Assembly: GCF_021129305.1 (NCBI RefSeq)
Contig: NZ_JAJOMB010000005.1
Span: 186,001-250,000, forward strand
DNA: 64,000 nucleotides
DNA from: Kineosporia babensis
Lineage (GTDB): Bacteria > Actinomycetota > Actinomycetes > Actinomycetales > Kineosporiaceae
Direction of reading: 5' to 3'
Shown here: positions 50,048 to 59,141 of the stretch, in pieces
Layout: each line of letters begins with the position of its first letter
Numbering within the stretch: the stretch's first letter is position 1
Position numbers and translations under genes: made by a program
The notes under the pieces: generated by a model
Told to the model about the DNA's origin: nothing
Databases searched by the model: none
The model's input: the letters and a program-made list of their open reading frames with translations, nothing else

Positions 50048-50931
50048 GCACCGTGACCGCCCCGGCACCCACCGGGACCCGGGCGCCCGAGCCGCGCACC
50101 GACGTCCGTAAGTTCCTGCAGCTGAACTGGATCGGTGGCCTGGGCGGGCTGTTCTGGCTGGTCGTGGTGATCCTGCCGGTCTACTGGATCGTCCTGACCA
50201 GCGTGAAGACCCGGGCCAACTACTACACCACCAACCCGCTCGCCCCACCCGGTGAGATCAGCTTCGAGAACTACAGTTTCGTGATGGAGTCGGGCTTCCC
50301 CCGGTACTTCGCGAACACCGCGATCGTCACCCTGGGCGCGGTGGTGCCGGCCGTGCTGATCTCGTTCATGGCCGCGTTCGCGATCGTCCGGGCCGGTGAC
50401 GGGCGGTTCCTGCGCTCGGTGAACCTGCTGTTCCTGGCCGGTCTGGCGATCCCGCTGCAGGCGGTGATCATCCCGGTGTACCTGATCATCATCCGGCTGC
50501 AGATGTACGACACCCTGCTGGCGATCATCCTGCCCTCGATCGCCTTCGCCATCCCGCTGACCGTGCTGATCCTGTCCAACTTCATCCGTGACGTGCCCAA
50601 GGAACTGTTCGAGTCGATGCGCCTGGACGGGGCCAGCGAGTGGCGTACCGCCTGGTCGCTGGCCTTTCCGCTGACCCGGCCGGCGCTGGTCACGGTCGGT
50701 ATCTACAACGCGCTGACGATCTGGAACGGCTTCCTGCTGCCGCTGGTGCTGACCACCGATCCGAACCAGCGCACCCTGCCCCTGGCGCTGTGGTCCTTCC
50801 AGGGGCAGTACGGCGTGAACGTGCCGGCCGTGGCCGCCGCGGTCGTGCTGACCACCCTGCCGATCCTCACGCTCTACGTGATCGGCCGGCGACAGCTGCT
50901 GAGCGGTCTGACCGCCGGCTTCGGCCGCTGA
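50044..50931 (+). CDS. Sugar ABC transporter permease, MalG type (locus 2)
   Basis: A 295-aa membrane permease with six helices, the first being GLFWLVVVILPVYWIVLTSV. The EAA loop is degenerate (FESMRLDGASEWRTAWSLAFP, with ESM in place of EAA), but the following Gly is kept, as in many MalG-like proteins. It is followed 38 bp later by the LacI gene on the same strand. As in locus 1, no ATPase gene is present. Confidence 0.9.
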   Translation: MSTVTAPAPTGTRAPEPRTDVRKFLQLNWIGGLGGLFWLVVVILPVYWIVLTSVKTRANYYTTNPLAPPGEISFENYSFVMESGFPRYFANTAIVTLGAVVPAVLISFMAAFAIVRAGDGRFLRSVNLLFLAGLAIPLQAVIIPVYLIIIRLQMYDTLLAIILPSIAFAIPLTVLILSNFIRDVPKELFESMRLDGASEWRTAWSLAFPLTRPALVTVGIYNALTIWNGFLLPLVLTTDPNQRTLPLALWSFQGQYGVNVPAVAAAVVLTTLPILTLYVIGRRQLLSGLTAGFGR

Positions 50932-50969
50932 CCTGCTATGGGCCTGGAGCCCTGGTGAAGGAGGCTCAC

Positions 50970-51974
50970 ATGAGCTCCAGGCCCGCACGGGCAACGTTGG
51001 CGACCATCGCCGAGGCCGCGGGAGTCTCGATCGCCACCGTCTCCAAGGTGGTGAACGGGCGCGACGACGTCTCCCCCGGCACCCGCGCGATGGTCGAGGA
51101 ACTGCTGCGCCAGCACTACTACACCGGCCGGGGCGGCAGCCGGCAGACCACCATCGAGGTGGTCTTCGCCGGGCCCTTGGCGGCCTACAGCAACGAGGTC
51201 ATGGAGGGCGTGCTGCAGGCCGCCGCCGAGCCCGGCGTGTCGGTGATGCTGAGCAAGGGCCGGGGCGCCTCGACCGCCACGGCCTGGGCCTTGGCGGTGG
51301 CCAAGGCCGGGCGCTGCGCGGTGATCAGCGTCAGCAACGAGATGACCCCCGAGGAGTCCACCGCCCTGGCCCGGGCCAACGTCCCGCTGGTCGTGGTGGA
51401 CCCGCTAACCCCGGCCGGCGCCGACGTCACCAGTGTCGGCTCCACCAACTACGCCGGCGGGACCACCGCCGCCGAGCACCTGCTCTCCCTGGGGCACACC
51501 CGCCTGGCCTACCTGGGCGGCGATGCCGAGGCGGGCTGCAATCAGGCGCGCTGGCAAGGTTTTCGCGCCACCCTGGAGGCTGCCGGTTACCCCGTGGCCC
51601 CGAAGCTGGCCCAGCACCTGACCTTCCGCTACGCCGCCGGGCTGAACGGCGGCGGCGCCCTGCTCGACTCCCCCAACCCGCCCACCGCGGTCTTCGCCGG
51701 CAGCGACGAGATCGCCGTGGGCCTGATCGAGGCCTGCCGCCGCCGCGGCCTGCGGGTGCCCGAGGACGTGAGCGTGATCGGCTTCGACGACACCCAGCTG
51801 GCCGAGTTCTGTTCGCCCCCGCTGACCGTGGTGCGCCAGCCGCTGCGGGAGATGGGGCGGGTGGCCGTGCGCACCGCGCTGCAACTGGCGGCCGGGGCCT
51901 CGGTGGACTCGCACCACGTGGAGCTGTCCACCAGCCTGGTGGTCCGCGCCTCGACCGCCCCACCCCGGCGCTGA
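50970..51974 (+). CDS. LacI-family transcriptional regulator (locus 2)
   Basis: A 334-aa repressor with an N-terminal HTH (TLATIAEAAGVSIATVSKVVNGRDDVSPGTRAMV) and a sugar-binding-protein-like sensor domain ending VSVIGFDDTQLAEFCSPPLTVVRQP. The hinge region (YYTGRGGSRQTTIEVVF) lacks the usual PNxxAR motif, so DNA contacts of the hinge helix may differ. GAAGGAGG is well placed before the ATG. It is the last gene of the operon it probably controls; candidate operators lie in the 47.46-47.62 kb region. Confidence 0.9.
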   Translation: MSSRPARATLATIAEAAGVSIATVSKVVNGRDDVSPGTRAMVEELLRQHYYTGRGGSRQTTIEVVFAGPLAAYSNEVMEGVLQAAAEPGVSVMLSKGRGASTATAWALAVAKAGRCAVISVSNEMTPEESTALARANVPLVVVDPLTPAGADVTSVGSTNYAGGTTAAEHLLSLGHTRLAYLGGDAEAGCNQARWQGFRATLEAAGYPVAPKLAQHLTFRYAAGLNGGGALLDSPNPPTAVFAGSDEIAVGLIEACRRRGLRVPEDVSVIGFDDTQLAEFCSPPLTVVRQPLREMGRVAVRTALQLAAGASVDSHHVELSTSLVVRASTAPPRR

Positions 51975-52060
51975 TCGTCTACTCGCCGGTCTCTGCACTC
52001 CTACTGCAACGCCCGCTGCAGTTTCGCCCGATCAGGCACGAAAACCCGTTCCGCCTGACG

Positions 52061-52066
52061 TAATCT
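52061..52066 (+). promoter_or_regulatory. Candidate -10 box of the pRiA4b ORF-3-like gene
   Basis: TAATCT ends 7 nt before the GTG start at 52074 with no ribosome-binding site between, fitting a leaderless transcript. Confidence 0.5.
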
Positions 52067-52073
52067 CCCGCAA

Positions 52074-53108
52074 GTGCAGACGACCCGCCTGAAAGTGACA
52101 CTCCGCGACGTCGAACCGAGAGTTCTGCGGGTGCTCGACGTCCCGGCCGACAGCACGCTGGGCGAGCTACACGACCTGCTCCAGATCGGGGTCGGCTGGC
52201 TGAGTCTGGAGCCGTACCAGTTCATCTCGGGGCCGGTCACCTACCTGCCCGGCGCCGTCGAGGACGTGCTCACCGACCTGGGGCGCAGCTTCGGCTACCT
52301 CTACGATCCGCAGTCCCGCTGGGCGCACGACGTGCTGGTGCTCGGGCCCGGTGGCGATCGGGTGGGCTGCGTCTACGGCGAGGGGGTCTGCCCGCCGGAC
52401 AGCACCGGCGGCCCGCGGGAGTACGCGGCCCGGCTGCGCGAGCTGCCCGAGAGCATGCGCGAGATGTTCTGGGCCCCGCATTCGCCGGAGTTCGATCAGG
52501 AGCTCACCGATCTGCGGGTGCGCCAAATGGCCGGGGTGGTGCCGGAATCCGTGCAGCAGCTGCTCCGGCTGGCCGACGACGCTCCGGAACTGGGTTCCGG
52601 CAGCCACCTTCCGCTCGAGATCGTGCGCAGCATGCACGATCTGCGCCCACGCTGGCAGCATTTCACCGGGATGCCCCCGCTGTCCGTGCTGCACGGCATC
52701 CTGCGCAGCTGCGGGCTGCTGGTGGCCGGGGCCGGCCGGGTGCGCGACGAGTTGTTCATCGTGCGCAAGCTCCGCTCCTGGTTCGCTCCCGGAACCTTCA
52801 CCGCCAGCGTGGCCGGGCTGGGGGTGGGGGCCCTGGCCGCCCGGGGCGCGCTCGACGAGGAGACGCTGGTCGGCATCGTGCTCAGCGAGACCGACCGCGC
52901 GTACCCGGCCGGGCCGCAGGAGATCCGCAACGCCCTGATGCACCTGCTGCCGGCGCTGACCGGTCTGGACCTGGCCGAGCGCACCGGTGGGGCCTGGCAG
53001 CCCGGCCCGTCCGCCCGGACCCTGCTTCCACAGGCCACCGCGCTGTCGGTCTACGCATCCGGCCCGCGCGAGGGCTCCGGGGCACCGGAACAGCAGATGC
53101 CGGTCTGA
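52074..53108 (+). CDS. Plasmid pRiA4b ORF-3-like protein with long C-terminal extension
   Basis: A 344-aa protein. Residues 1-125 match the pRiA4b ORF-3 family pattern: LKVTLRDVEPRVLRVLDVPADSTLGELHDLLQIGVGWLS, YDPQSRWAHDVLVL and CPPDSTGGPREYAARL. The family's function is unknown. About 200 further residues form a helical region (VPESVQQLLRLADDAPELG..., PRWQHFTGMPPLSVLHGILRSCGLL) that I cannot assign. A polar tail closes the protein. It stands alone after the LacI gene with its own candidate -10 box and ends before tRNA-Val. Confidence 0.75.
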   Translation: MQTTRLKVTLRDVEPRVLRVLDVPADSTLGELHDLLQIGVGWLSLEPYQFISGPVTYLPGAVEDVLTDLGRSFGYLYDPQSRWAHDVLVLGPGGDRVGCVYGEGVCPPDSTGGPREYAARLRELPESMREMFWAPHSPEFDQELTDLRVRQMAGVVPESVQQLLRLADDAPELGSGSHLPLEIVRSMHDLRPRWQHFTGMPPLSVLHGILRSCGLLVAGAGRVRDELFIVRKLRSWFAPGTFTASVAGLGVGALAARGALDEETLVGIVLSETDRAYPAGPQEIRNALMHLLPALTGLDLAERTGGAWQPGPSARTLLPQATALSVYASGPREGSGAPEQQMPV

Positions 53109-53237
53109 ACGAACCGCTACGAAAACCCGCCCACTACCGCACCTGCCGGCACCTACGGGCGGTGCCCACGGCGTCCGCGGTTGAAAAGAACCTCGCGTGC
53201 GCCACCTGACGCATCATGCAGCTCTCCAGGGAGAAAG

Positions 53238-53310
53238 TGGGCCCGGCCGGTCTCGAACCGACGACACCCGCGGTGTAAACGCGGTGCTCTACCAACTGAG
53301 CTACAGGCCC
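53238..53310 (-). tRNA. tRNA-Val (anticodon TAC)
   Basis: On the minus strand GGGCCTG pairs with CGGGCCC as the acceptor stem (one G-U), a D arm GCTC...GAGC is present, the anticodon loop TTTACAC carries TAC between CCGCG/CGCGG stems, and the T arm is GTCGG-TTCGAGA-CCGGC. A is the discriminator; CCA is not encoded. It reads GUA (and by wobble GUG) valine codons. Confidence 0.95.
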
Positions 53311-53345
53311 CGGCTCCGGACCGGCAAGCGGTCCGGAGCGACGTT

Positions 53346-53804
53346 CTACAAAGCGGCGATGGCCTCGCGGTAGCCGTCCAGCGACCGGGCCTCGCCCATG
53401 CCGTTGACGATGCTCCAGCGCAGCACGCCGTCCTTGTCGATCAGGAAGGTACCGCGAACCGAGCTGCCGGTGGTCTCGTTGAAGACCCCGTAGGCCTGCG
53501 CCACCGCCCCGTGCGGCCAGAAGTCGGACAGCAGCGGGAACGGGTACTTCTCGGCATCGGCCCAGGTCCGCAGGGCGAACATGGGGTCGCAGGAGATCGC
53601 CAGGACCTGTACCCCGCCGTCCTCGAAGGCCGCCAGATTGTCCCGGATCTCACACAGCTCACCGGTGCAGATCCCGGAGAAGGCGAACGGGTAGAACACC
53701 AGCGCGACGTTCTTCTCGCCCTGGAAGGCCGACAGTTCGACCACCTCGCCGTGCTCGCTCTTCAGAGCGAAGCCGGGAGCCGGCTGACCGATCTGGAGTG
53801 ACAT
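53346..53804 (-). CDS. AhpE-like peroxiredoxin
   Basis: A 152-aa thiol peroxidase that reduces hydroperoxides. The peroxidatic Cys lies near residue 46 in YPFAFSGICTGELCEIRD, which matches the one-Cys AhpE subgroup of actinobacteria; a second Cys sits five residues on (residue 51). Other conserved parts are IGQPAPGFALKSEHGE and GTFLIDKDGVLRW. The ATG at 53804 gives the normal N-terminus. Gene order (peroxiredoxin, DUF3052, then divergent aceE) is the same as in mycobacteria, which supports the assignment. Confidence 0.88.
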   Translation of the reverse strand: MSLQIGQPAPGFALKSEHGEVVELSAFQGEKNVALVFYPFAFSGICTGELCEIRDNLAAFEDGGVQVLAISCDPMFALRTWADAEKYPFPLLSDFWPHGAVAQAYGVFNETTGSSVRGTFLIDKDGVLRWSIVNGMGEARSLDGYREAIAAL

Positions 53805-53891
53805 CTGCGCCTGTTTCCTCTCGCCCGGGCCCATGACCGTTCCGCACGCCGGATCATGATCCGGCGTGCGGAACCCAGTCTGTCAGGAACC

Positions 53892-54320
53892 TCAGCGGCG
53901 GCCGGCCTTCGGGGTGGCCAGTCTCGTCCCGGTCCAGTCCCGGCACACGCTGATCGTGCTGGTCGCGTGCAGCCCGGCGGTCGGGGCCGATTCCTCGATC
54001 TCGCTGTGCTCGACGTGGCCTTCCCGGCCCGCCTTCGGCGTCAGCAGCCAGATGATCCCGCCCTCGGCCAGGTTCGTCAGCCCAGAGATGAGCGCGTCAA
54101 CGAGATCGCCGTCGTCGTCTCGCCACCAGAAGAGGACTGCGTCGGCAACCTCCTGCGCGTCCTCATCGGCCAGTTCGTTGCCCGTCAGCGTCTCGATTGC
54201 GAGCCGCAGCTCGTCGTCCACGTCGTCGTCGTACCCGAACTCCTGTACGAACTGACCGGGCTTGAGTCCAAGCCGGCCGGCCATGGACTGCTCAGCCGCG
54301 GGCTCCGCGGTCGCGCCCAC
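53892..54320 (-). CDS. DUF3052 family protein
   Basis: A 142-aa soluble acidic protein of an actinobacteria-specific family: LGLKPGQFVQEFGYDDDVDDELR, DAVLFWWRDDDGDLVDALI, GGIIWLLTPKAGREGHVEHSEI and STISVCRDWTGTRLATPK. The function is unknown. The best start is the GTG at 54320 with GGAGGAGG 8 nt upstream; the first conserved residues begin at an ATG 12 codons later. It lies upstream of the peroxiredoxin gene on the same strand and divergent from aceE, an arrangement kept across actinobacteria. Confidence 0.85.
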   Translation of the reverse strand: MGATAEPAAEQSMAGRLGLKPGQFVQEFGYDDDVDDELRLAIETLTGNELADEDAQEVADAVLFWWRDDDGDLVDALISGLTNLAEGGIIWLLTPKAGREGHVEHSEIEESAPTAGLHATSTISVCRDWTGTRLATPKAGRR

Positions 54321-54891
54321 CTCACTGACCTCCTCCGCTGCCAACGCTCCCGCGCGGCGGCACTGGCAGCCCCGTAGGGCCGCTCGTCTTCCCGAACGGA
54401 TCGTCCGACCCGCTCGCCCACCACTTCGGTGGTCCAGCGATGATGCAACCATCACCAGGCTGGTCAGGCTAGTGGACTCCATCCCCTCGGTGCCGCGCAA
54501 CCGCCCCGCCACCTCGCACGTCGTGTTTTTGCCCGAACGATCGACGGCCGGTGCACAGGCGAGCGGCCGACACAGGGTGAGCATCCCGCCCCGGCACTTC
54601 CTCCCGCACATGGTTTTCCGGATCGGGCTGCACGCCCGACATGCCCGGGTAACCACCGCGACACGCCGCCGACACGCCCGGGCCCGGTGATCAGGACCCG
54701 CCCCGCCGTGCCCACCCCGATCCCGAAGGGGCACACTGGAGGCTGGAGGGCAAGGCCGCCACGGACGCCGTGAACGACGGGGTACCGGTGACGTCACCGC
54801 CGCCCGTCAGCCAAGATAGGGCCCGGACCGGTCGCGATCCGGCGGGTTCGGCATGGTTTCACATCGTTGTCCTAAATCCAGGAGGGACGTC
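54321..54891. other. Divergent intergenic region DUF3052 / aceE
   Basis: 571 bp with no credible gene; it must contain the promoters of aceE and of the DUF3052 gene. The most notable feature is the 14-bp palindrome at 54786-54799 (listed separately). AAGATAGGG at about 54813-54821 could be a -10 region. Long frames through it are low-complexity and unsupported. Confidence 0.6.
54786..54799. promoter_or_regulatory. Perfect palindrome upstream of aceE
   Basis: CGGTGACGTCACCG is a perfect 14-bp palindrome about 92 bp before the aceE start and about 15-20 bp upstream of an AAGATAGGG that could serve as a -10 region. It looks like a dimeric regulator site; no regulator can be named from sequence. 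Confidence 0.4.
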
Positions 54892-57633
54892 GTGGTCGGA
54901 CGAGAATCATCAGGCCCGATCCTGAACGGGCTGCCGAGCCGGCTGCCCGACATCGATCCTGAGGAGACCGCTGAGTGGATCGCGTCCCTGGACGCGGCCA
55001 TCGACGGTCAGGGCCGTCAGCGGGCCCGCTACCTGATGCAGTCCCTGCTGCAGCGCGCCCGCGAGCGCGGTGTCGGTGTGCCGAGTCTCACGGCCACCGA
55101 CTACGTCAACACCATCCCGCCGGAGGCCGAGCCCTGGTTCCCGGGTGACGAAGAGGCCGAGCGCACCGCCCGCCGGTGGGTCCGCTGGAACGCCGCGGTG
55201 ATGGTGCACCGCGCCCAGCGCCCGGACATCGGCGTCGGCGGTCACATCTCCTCCTACGCCTCCTCGGCCTCGCTCTACGAGGTCGGCTTCAACCACTTCT
55301 TCCGGGGCAAGGATCACCCGGGTGGCGGTGACCAGGTCTTCTTCCAGGGCCACGCCTCCCCCGGCGTGTACGCCCGGGCGTTCCTCGAGGGCCGGCTGTC
55401 CGCCGACCAGCTCGACGGCTTCCGCCAGGAGCGCTCGCACCCGGCCGGCGGTCTGTCCTCGTACCCGCACCCGCGGCTGATGCCGGATTTCTGGGAGTTC
55501 CCGACCGTCTCGATGGGCCTGGGCCCGATGAACGCGGTCTACCAGGCCTCGTTCAACAAGTACCTGCACAACCGGGGCATCAAGGACACCTCCCAGCAGC
55601 ACGTCTGGGCCTTCCTCGGCGACGGCGAGATGGACGAGCCGGAGAGCCGCGGTTTCCTCCAGGTCGCCGCCCAGGAAGAGCTGGACAACCTGACCTTCGT
55701 GGTGAACTGCAACCTGCAGCGCCTGGACGGCCCGGTGCGTGGCAACGGCAAGATCATCCAGGAGCTGGAGGCGCAGTTCCGCGGCGCCGGCTGGAACGTG
55801 ATCAAGGTGGTCTGGGGCCGCGAGTGGGACCCGCTGCTGGCCGCCGACCGCGACCACGCCCTGGTCAACCTGATGAACATCACGCCCGACGGCGACTACC
55901 AGACCTTCCGGGCCGAGGACGGCGCGTACATCCGCGAGCACTTCTTCGGCCGTGACCCGCGCACCCTCAAGCTGGTCGAGAAGCTCTCGGACGACGACAT
56001 CTGGTGGAACCTCAAGCGCGGTGGGCACGACTACCGCAAGGTCTACGCGGCCTACCGGGCGGCGGTCGAGCACAACGGCCAGCCCACGGTGATCCTGGCC
56101 AAGACGATCAAGGGCTACGGCCTGGGCACGCACTTCGCCGGCCGTAACGCCACCCACCAGATGAAGAAGCTCACGCTGGACGACCTCAAGGCGTTCCGCG
56201 ACGGCCTGCGCATCCCGATCAGCGACGCCCAGCTGGAGGCGGACAAGTACCTGCCGCCGTACTTCCACCCGGGCGAGAACGACGAGACGCTGCAGTACCT
56301 GAAGGACCGCCGGCGCAAGCTCGGCGGGGCCGTGCCCTCGCGCCGGCACAGCGCGGGCTCGCTGAAGCTCCCCGACGACAAGGCCTACGCCGGCGCCAAC
56401 AAGGGCTCGGGCAAGCAGCAGGTCGCCACCACCATGGCGTTCGTCCGGATCCTGCGGGACCTGATGCGGGACAAGGACTTCGGCCCCCGGGTGGTGCCGA
56501 TCATCCCGGACGAGGCGCGCACCTTCGGGATGGACTCGTTCTTCCCGACCGCCAAGATCTACAACCCGCACGGCCAGCAGTACACCTCGGTCGACCGTGA
56601 GCTGATGCTCGCCTACACCGAGTCGGTCTCCGGGCAGATCCTGCACGTGGGCATCAACGAGGCCGGTTCGGTCGGGGCGTTCCAGGCGGCCGGCACCTCG
56701 TACGCCACGCACGGCGAGCCGATGGTCCCGGTCTACGTCTTCTACTCGATGTTCGGCTTCCAGCGCACCGGTGACAGCCTGTGGGCCGCGGCCGACCAGA
56801 TGTCCCGGGGCTTCCTGATCGGCGCCACCGCCGGGCGGACCACGCTGACCGGCGAGGGCCTGCAGCACGCCGACGGGCACTCCCCGCTGCTGGCCTCGAC
56901 CAACCCGGCGGCGGTGATCTACGACCCGGCCTACGGGTACGAGATCGGGCACATCATGAAGGACGGCCTGCGGCGGATGTACGGCGAGTCGCCGGAGGAC
57001 ATCTTCTACTACCTGACCGTCTACAACGAGCCGATCGTGCAGCCCCCGGCTCCCGAGAACGTCGATGTCGAGGGCATTCTCAAGGGCATCTACCAGCTGC
57101 GGCCGGCCGGTCAGGCGTCCGGCCCGAAGGCCCAGATCCTGGCCTCGGGGGTCTCGGTGCCGTGGGCCCTGGAGGCGCAGACCCTGCTGGCCAACGACTG
57201 GGGCGTGGCCGCCGACGTGTGGAGCGTGACCAGCTGGACCGAGCTGCGCCGCGACGCCCTGGCGGCGGACAACCACAGCTTCCTGAACCCCTCGGAGCCG
57301 GCCCGCAAGCCGTTCGTCACGCAGAAGCTCGAGGGGGCCGCCGGTCCGGTGGTCGCGGTCACCGACTACATGCGGGCGGTACCGGACCAGATCCGGCAGT
57401 GGGTGCCGCAGGAGTTCGTCTCCCTCGGCGCCGACGGCTTCGGCATCTCCGACACCCGCCCGGCGGCCCGCCGCTACTTCGGCATCGACAGCCCGTCGGT
57501 CGTGGTGCGGGTGCTGCAGCTGCTGGCCGCCCGCGGTGAGATCGCCGCGGACATCCCGCAGAAGGCCGTGGACAAGTACGACCTGCTGAACGTCCGGGCC
57601 GGCACCACCGGCACGGCGGGCGGCGACGCGTAG
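54892..57633 (+). CDS. aceE: Pyruvate dehydrogenase E1 component (homodimeric)
   Basis: Decarboxylates pyruvate with thiamine diphosphate and passes the acetyl unit to the lipoyl E2 component, giving acetyl-CoA for the citrate cycle and for fatty-acid synthesis. The 913-aa length fits the homodimeric alpha2 type. The TPP-binding motif runs from [12 protein letters not shown] to [15 protein letters not shown]; other hallmarks are [41 protein letters not shown] and [12 protein letters not shown]-like [21 protein letters not shown]-type segments. The GTG at 54892 follows GGAGGG at 5 nt; upstream residues are not conserved-looking. It stands as a single gene, ending in a clear hairpin, just before the fatty-acid genes. 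Confidence 0.95.
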   Translation: MVGRESSGPILNGLPSRLPDIDPEETAEWIASLDAAIDGQGRQRARYLMQSLLQRARERGVGVPSLTATDYVNTIPPEAEPWFPGDEEAERTARRWVRWNAAVMVHRAQRPDIGVGGHISSYASSASLYEVGFNHFFRGKDHPGGGDQVFFQGHASPGVYARAFLEGRLSADQLDGFRQERSHPAGGLSSYPHPRLMPDFWEFPTVSMGLGPMNAVYQASFNKYLHNRGIKDTSQQHVWAFLGDGEMDEPESRGFLQVAAQEELDNLTFVVNCNLQRLDGPVRGNGKIIQELEAQFRGAGWNVIKVVWGREWDPLLAADRDHALVNLMNITPDGDYQTFRAEDGAYIREHFFGRDPRTLKLVEKLSDDDIWWNLKRGGHDYRKVYAAYRAAVEHNGQPTVILAKTIKGYGLGTHFAGRNATHQMKKLTLDDLKAFRDGLRIPISDAQLEADKYLPPYFHPGENDETLQYLKDRRRKLGGAVPSRRHSAGSLKLPDDKAYAGANKGSGKQQVATTMAFVRILRDLMRDKDFGPRVVPIIPDEARTFGMDSFFPTAKIYNPHGQQYTSVDRELMLAYTESVSGQILHVGINEAGSVGAFQAAGTSYATHGEPMVPVYVFYSMFGFQRTGDSLWAAADQMSRGFLIGATAGRTTLTGEGLQHADGHSPLLASTNPAAVIYDPAYGYEIGHIMKDGLRRMYGESPEDIFYYLTVYNEPIVQPPAPENVDVEGILKGIYQLRPAGQASGPKAQILASGVSVPWALEAQTLLANDWGVAADVWSVTSWTELRRDALAADNHSFLNPSEPARKPFVTQKLEGAAGPVVAVTDYMRAVPDQIRQWVPQEFVSLGADGFGISDTRPAARRYFGIDSPSVVVRVLQLLAARGEIAADIPQKAVDKYDLLNVRAGTTGTAGGDA

Positions 57634-57646
57634 TCCGTTCGTCAGG

Positions 57647-57689
57647 CGAGGGGCTGCTGGGGAGACTTCCCGGCGGCCCCTCGGCTTTT
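57647..57689 (+). terminator. aceE terminator
   Basis: CGAGGGGC (57647-57654) and GCCCCTCG (57676-57683) pair, with GG...CC pairing inside the loop possible, followed by GCTTTTG. Lies 14 nt after the aceE stop codon. Confidence 0.7.
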
Positions 57690-57922
57690 GCCTGCCTGAT
57701 TGAGGACGCTCGCCCGCCCCACGCTCCCACCGGGCCCTCCCGCTCGGGGCCGGCTTGGCCAACGCAACCCGGACTCACACCGGGCCAGTTCCTCCAACCC
57801 AACCCACGCTCACACAACCCCTGTCCTGACGGGCTTCTCCAACCACAAGCCACGCTCCCCATCAGCCCCTCCGCTCGGGGCCAGCTCTTCTACTCGCTCT
57901 CCTTCCACCCACCCGCTAGCAA

Positions 57923-57992
57923 GGCCTGTTATCGCTCGCCGTGTTGATCGGGAAGACAAAACGACGCTATGACGTGCTTTGTCTTCCCGATC
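57923..57992. repeat. Palindromic intergenic repeat, copy 2
   Basis: GATCGGGAAGACAAA (57946-57960) and TTTGTCTTCCCGATC (57978-57992) are perfect reverse complements over 15 bp around a 17-nt loop. GGCCTGTTATC precedes at 57923-57933, as it does in the copy at 25974-26048; the loop segment ACGCTAT is shared too. Here it sits between convergent genes. Confidence 0.85.
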
Positions 57993-58024
57993 CCGCCTCC
58001 GAACCGCAGGGGCCCGGACAGGCC

Positions 58025-58059
58025 GAAGGGCCGCCCGAGAACGCCCGGGGCGGCCCTTC
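58025..58059 (-). terminator. Terminator of the minus-strand helical-protein gene
   Basis: GAAGGGCCGCCC (58025-58036) and GGGCGGCCCTTC (58048-58059) form a perfect 12-bp stem with an 11-nt loop, 11 nt past the stop codon at 58071. Confidence 0.75.
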
Positions 58060-58070
58060 AGAAGGTGCAG

Positions 58071-58799
58071 CTAGAAGATGGTGGCGATGCCGGAGGCGCC
58101 GCCGGTGATGGGCATCGAGCCGGTGGGCGGGCCGAGCCGGTCGCCGATCTCCTGCCGCAGGGCCTGGACGGCCTGCTGGTCGGGGTGCTCGGCCAGGGCG
58201 GCCAGATGGCGCCGGGCCTCGCTGAGCCGCTCCACCTCGATCGCGGCCAGGATCAGCTCGCGAGCGGCGGGGAGCACGTGCTCCTTCGGGCGCCAGTGCC
58301 CGACCCCGAGGTTCAGCGCGTCGTTCGGGTGCCCGGCCTCGCGCAGCATCTCCAGGCCCTGGGCCAGTGCGTCGCCGGTGCTGTCCCGGTCGGCCGCCGT
58401 GCTGAGCCGGCGCAGCGCCGTCTCCCGGTCGTCGTCGATCGAGAGCCGGGCCAGCTGGATCAGCGGGTACCAGGCCCGCTGACTCTGGGCGACCTCCTCG
58501 GCCAGCGCCCAGACGGAGTCCTCCGCCGCGCGCTGAGGGTCACCGCCCTCGTGGTTCTCCGCGGCCATGGCGCCGACGATCTCGGCCAGCCGGTCGAACG
58601 CGACCACGTCGTTGGGGTCTTCTCCCAGCCGGGCGCGCAGCGCTTCCTCCTCGCTGCGGTCCTCGTCGGTGGCGTGCAGATCGCCGCCCCCGAGCTCGAC
58701 CGGGGTCTCGACAGAGTGAGCCGCGACCGTCTCCAGACGGCCGCCGCCGGCGACGGTGTCGTCCGCCGAGCGCCGCTTCAGCCGATCCAGCGCTGACAT
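58071..58799 (-). CDS. Hypothetical TPR-like helical protein, 242 aa
   Basis: A soluble protein, Ala/Glu/Asp/Arg-rich and probably all alpha-helical. After an 80-residue disordered acidic head (MSALDRLKRRSADDT...) come paired helices such as DVVAFDRLAEIVGAMAAEN, AWYPLIQLARLSIDDDRETALRRL and ELILAAIEVERLSEARRHLAALAEHP, resembling TPR repeats. The last 25 residues are Gly/Pro/Ile-rich. The ATG at 58799 is behind AAAGGGG. No exact family is recognised. It lies between aceE and the fatty-acid regulator on the opposite strand. Confidence 0.65.
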   Translation of the reverse strand: MSALDRLKRRSADDTVAGGGRLETVAAHSVETPVELGGGDLHATDEDRSEEEALRARLGEDPNDVVAFDRLAEIVGAMAAENHEGGDPQRAAEDSVWALAEEVAQSQRAWYPLIQLARLSIDDDRETALRRLSTAADRDSTGDALAQGLEMLREAGHPNDALNLGVGHWRPKEHVLPAARELILAAIEVERLSEARRHLAALAEHPDQQAVQALRQEIGDRLGPPTGSMPITGGASGIATIF

Positions 58800-59141
58800 A
58801 TCGCCCCTTTCGGCAACCTGCGGTGCAGTCCTGGTGCTGTGTGTGCTGGCTGTATTCGTGGTGCGTTCCGTGCAGAATCGATCCGCCACGCCTCACCGGA
58901 GATACAGGCCCGTCGGGTGACGGCCAGGTGACCCGGGTGCTGCCTCTGAGTGCCTCCTGTGTGACGTAGGACCGTCTCGACCCTAACGCGTGCTGCCCAC
59001 CCACGGCGACCGGTGCTGCCCTGTGCCGCGGGCGTCTGTGCAGCGTACGCCGCCGTAACCGGTCGGCGACCGGGGCCGAGGACTCCTTGACAGGACCCAC
59101 CCGGAGCCCGCTCACGCAGGTCAGGCCTTAATCTCGTCAGC
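58800..59141. other. Divergent intergenic region upstream of fasR
   Basis: About 340 bp between divergent genes. It holds a TTGACA at 59087-59092, too far from the TAATCT at 59129-59134 to form one promoter with it. No gene or strong hairpin was seen. Confidence 0.5.
59129..59134 (+). promoter_or_regulatory. Candidate -10 box of fasR
   Basis: TAATCT ends 7 nt before the GTG at 59142 with no ribosome-binding site between, which fits leaderless transcription. Confidence 0.5.

Larger units (their letters stand above)
57634..58070. other. Convergent intergenic region aceE / helical protein gene
   Basis: About 440 bp without a gene. It contains the aceE terminator (57647-57689), the second palindromic repeat (57923-57992) and the terminator of the minus-strand gene (58025-58059). 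The part between about 57700 and 57920 is pyrimidine/Pro-codon-like low complexity (CCCACGCTC recurring) with no further structure. Confidence 0.7.

Noticed and set aside
54910-57762. 950-codon minus-strand open frame over aceE
   Set aside because: Shadow of aceE caused by third-position GC bias; no conserved motif and no start signal.
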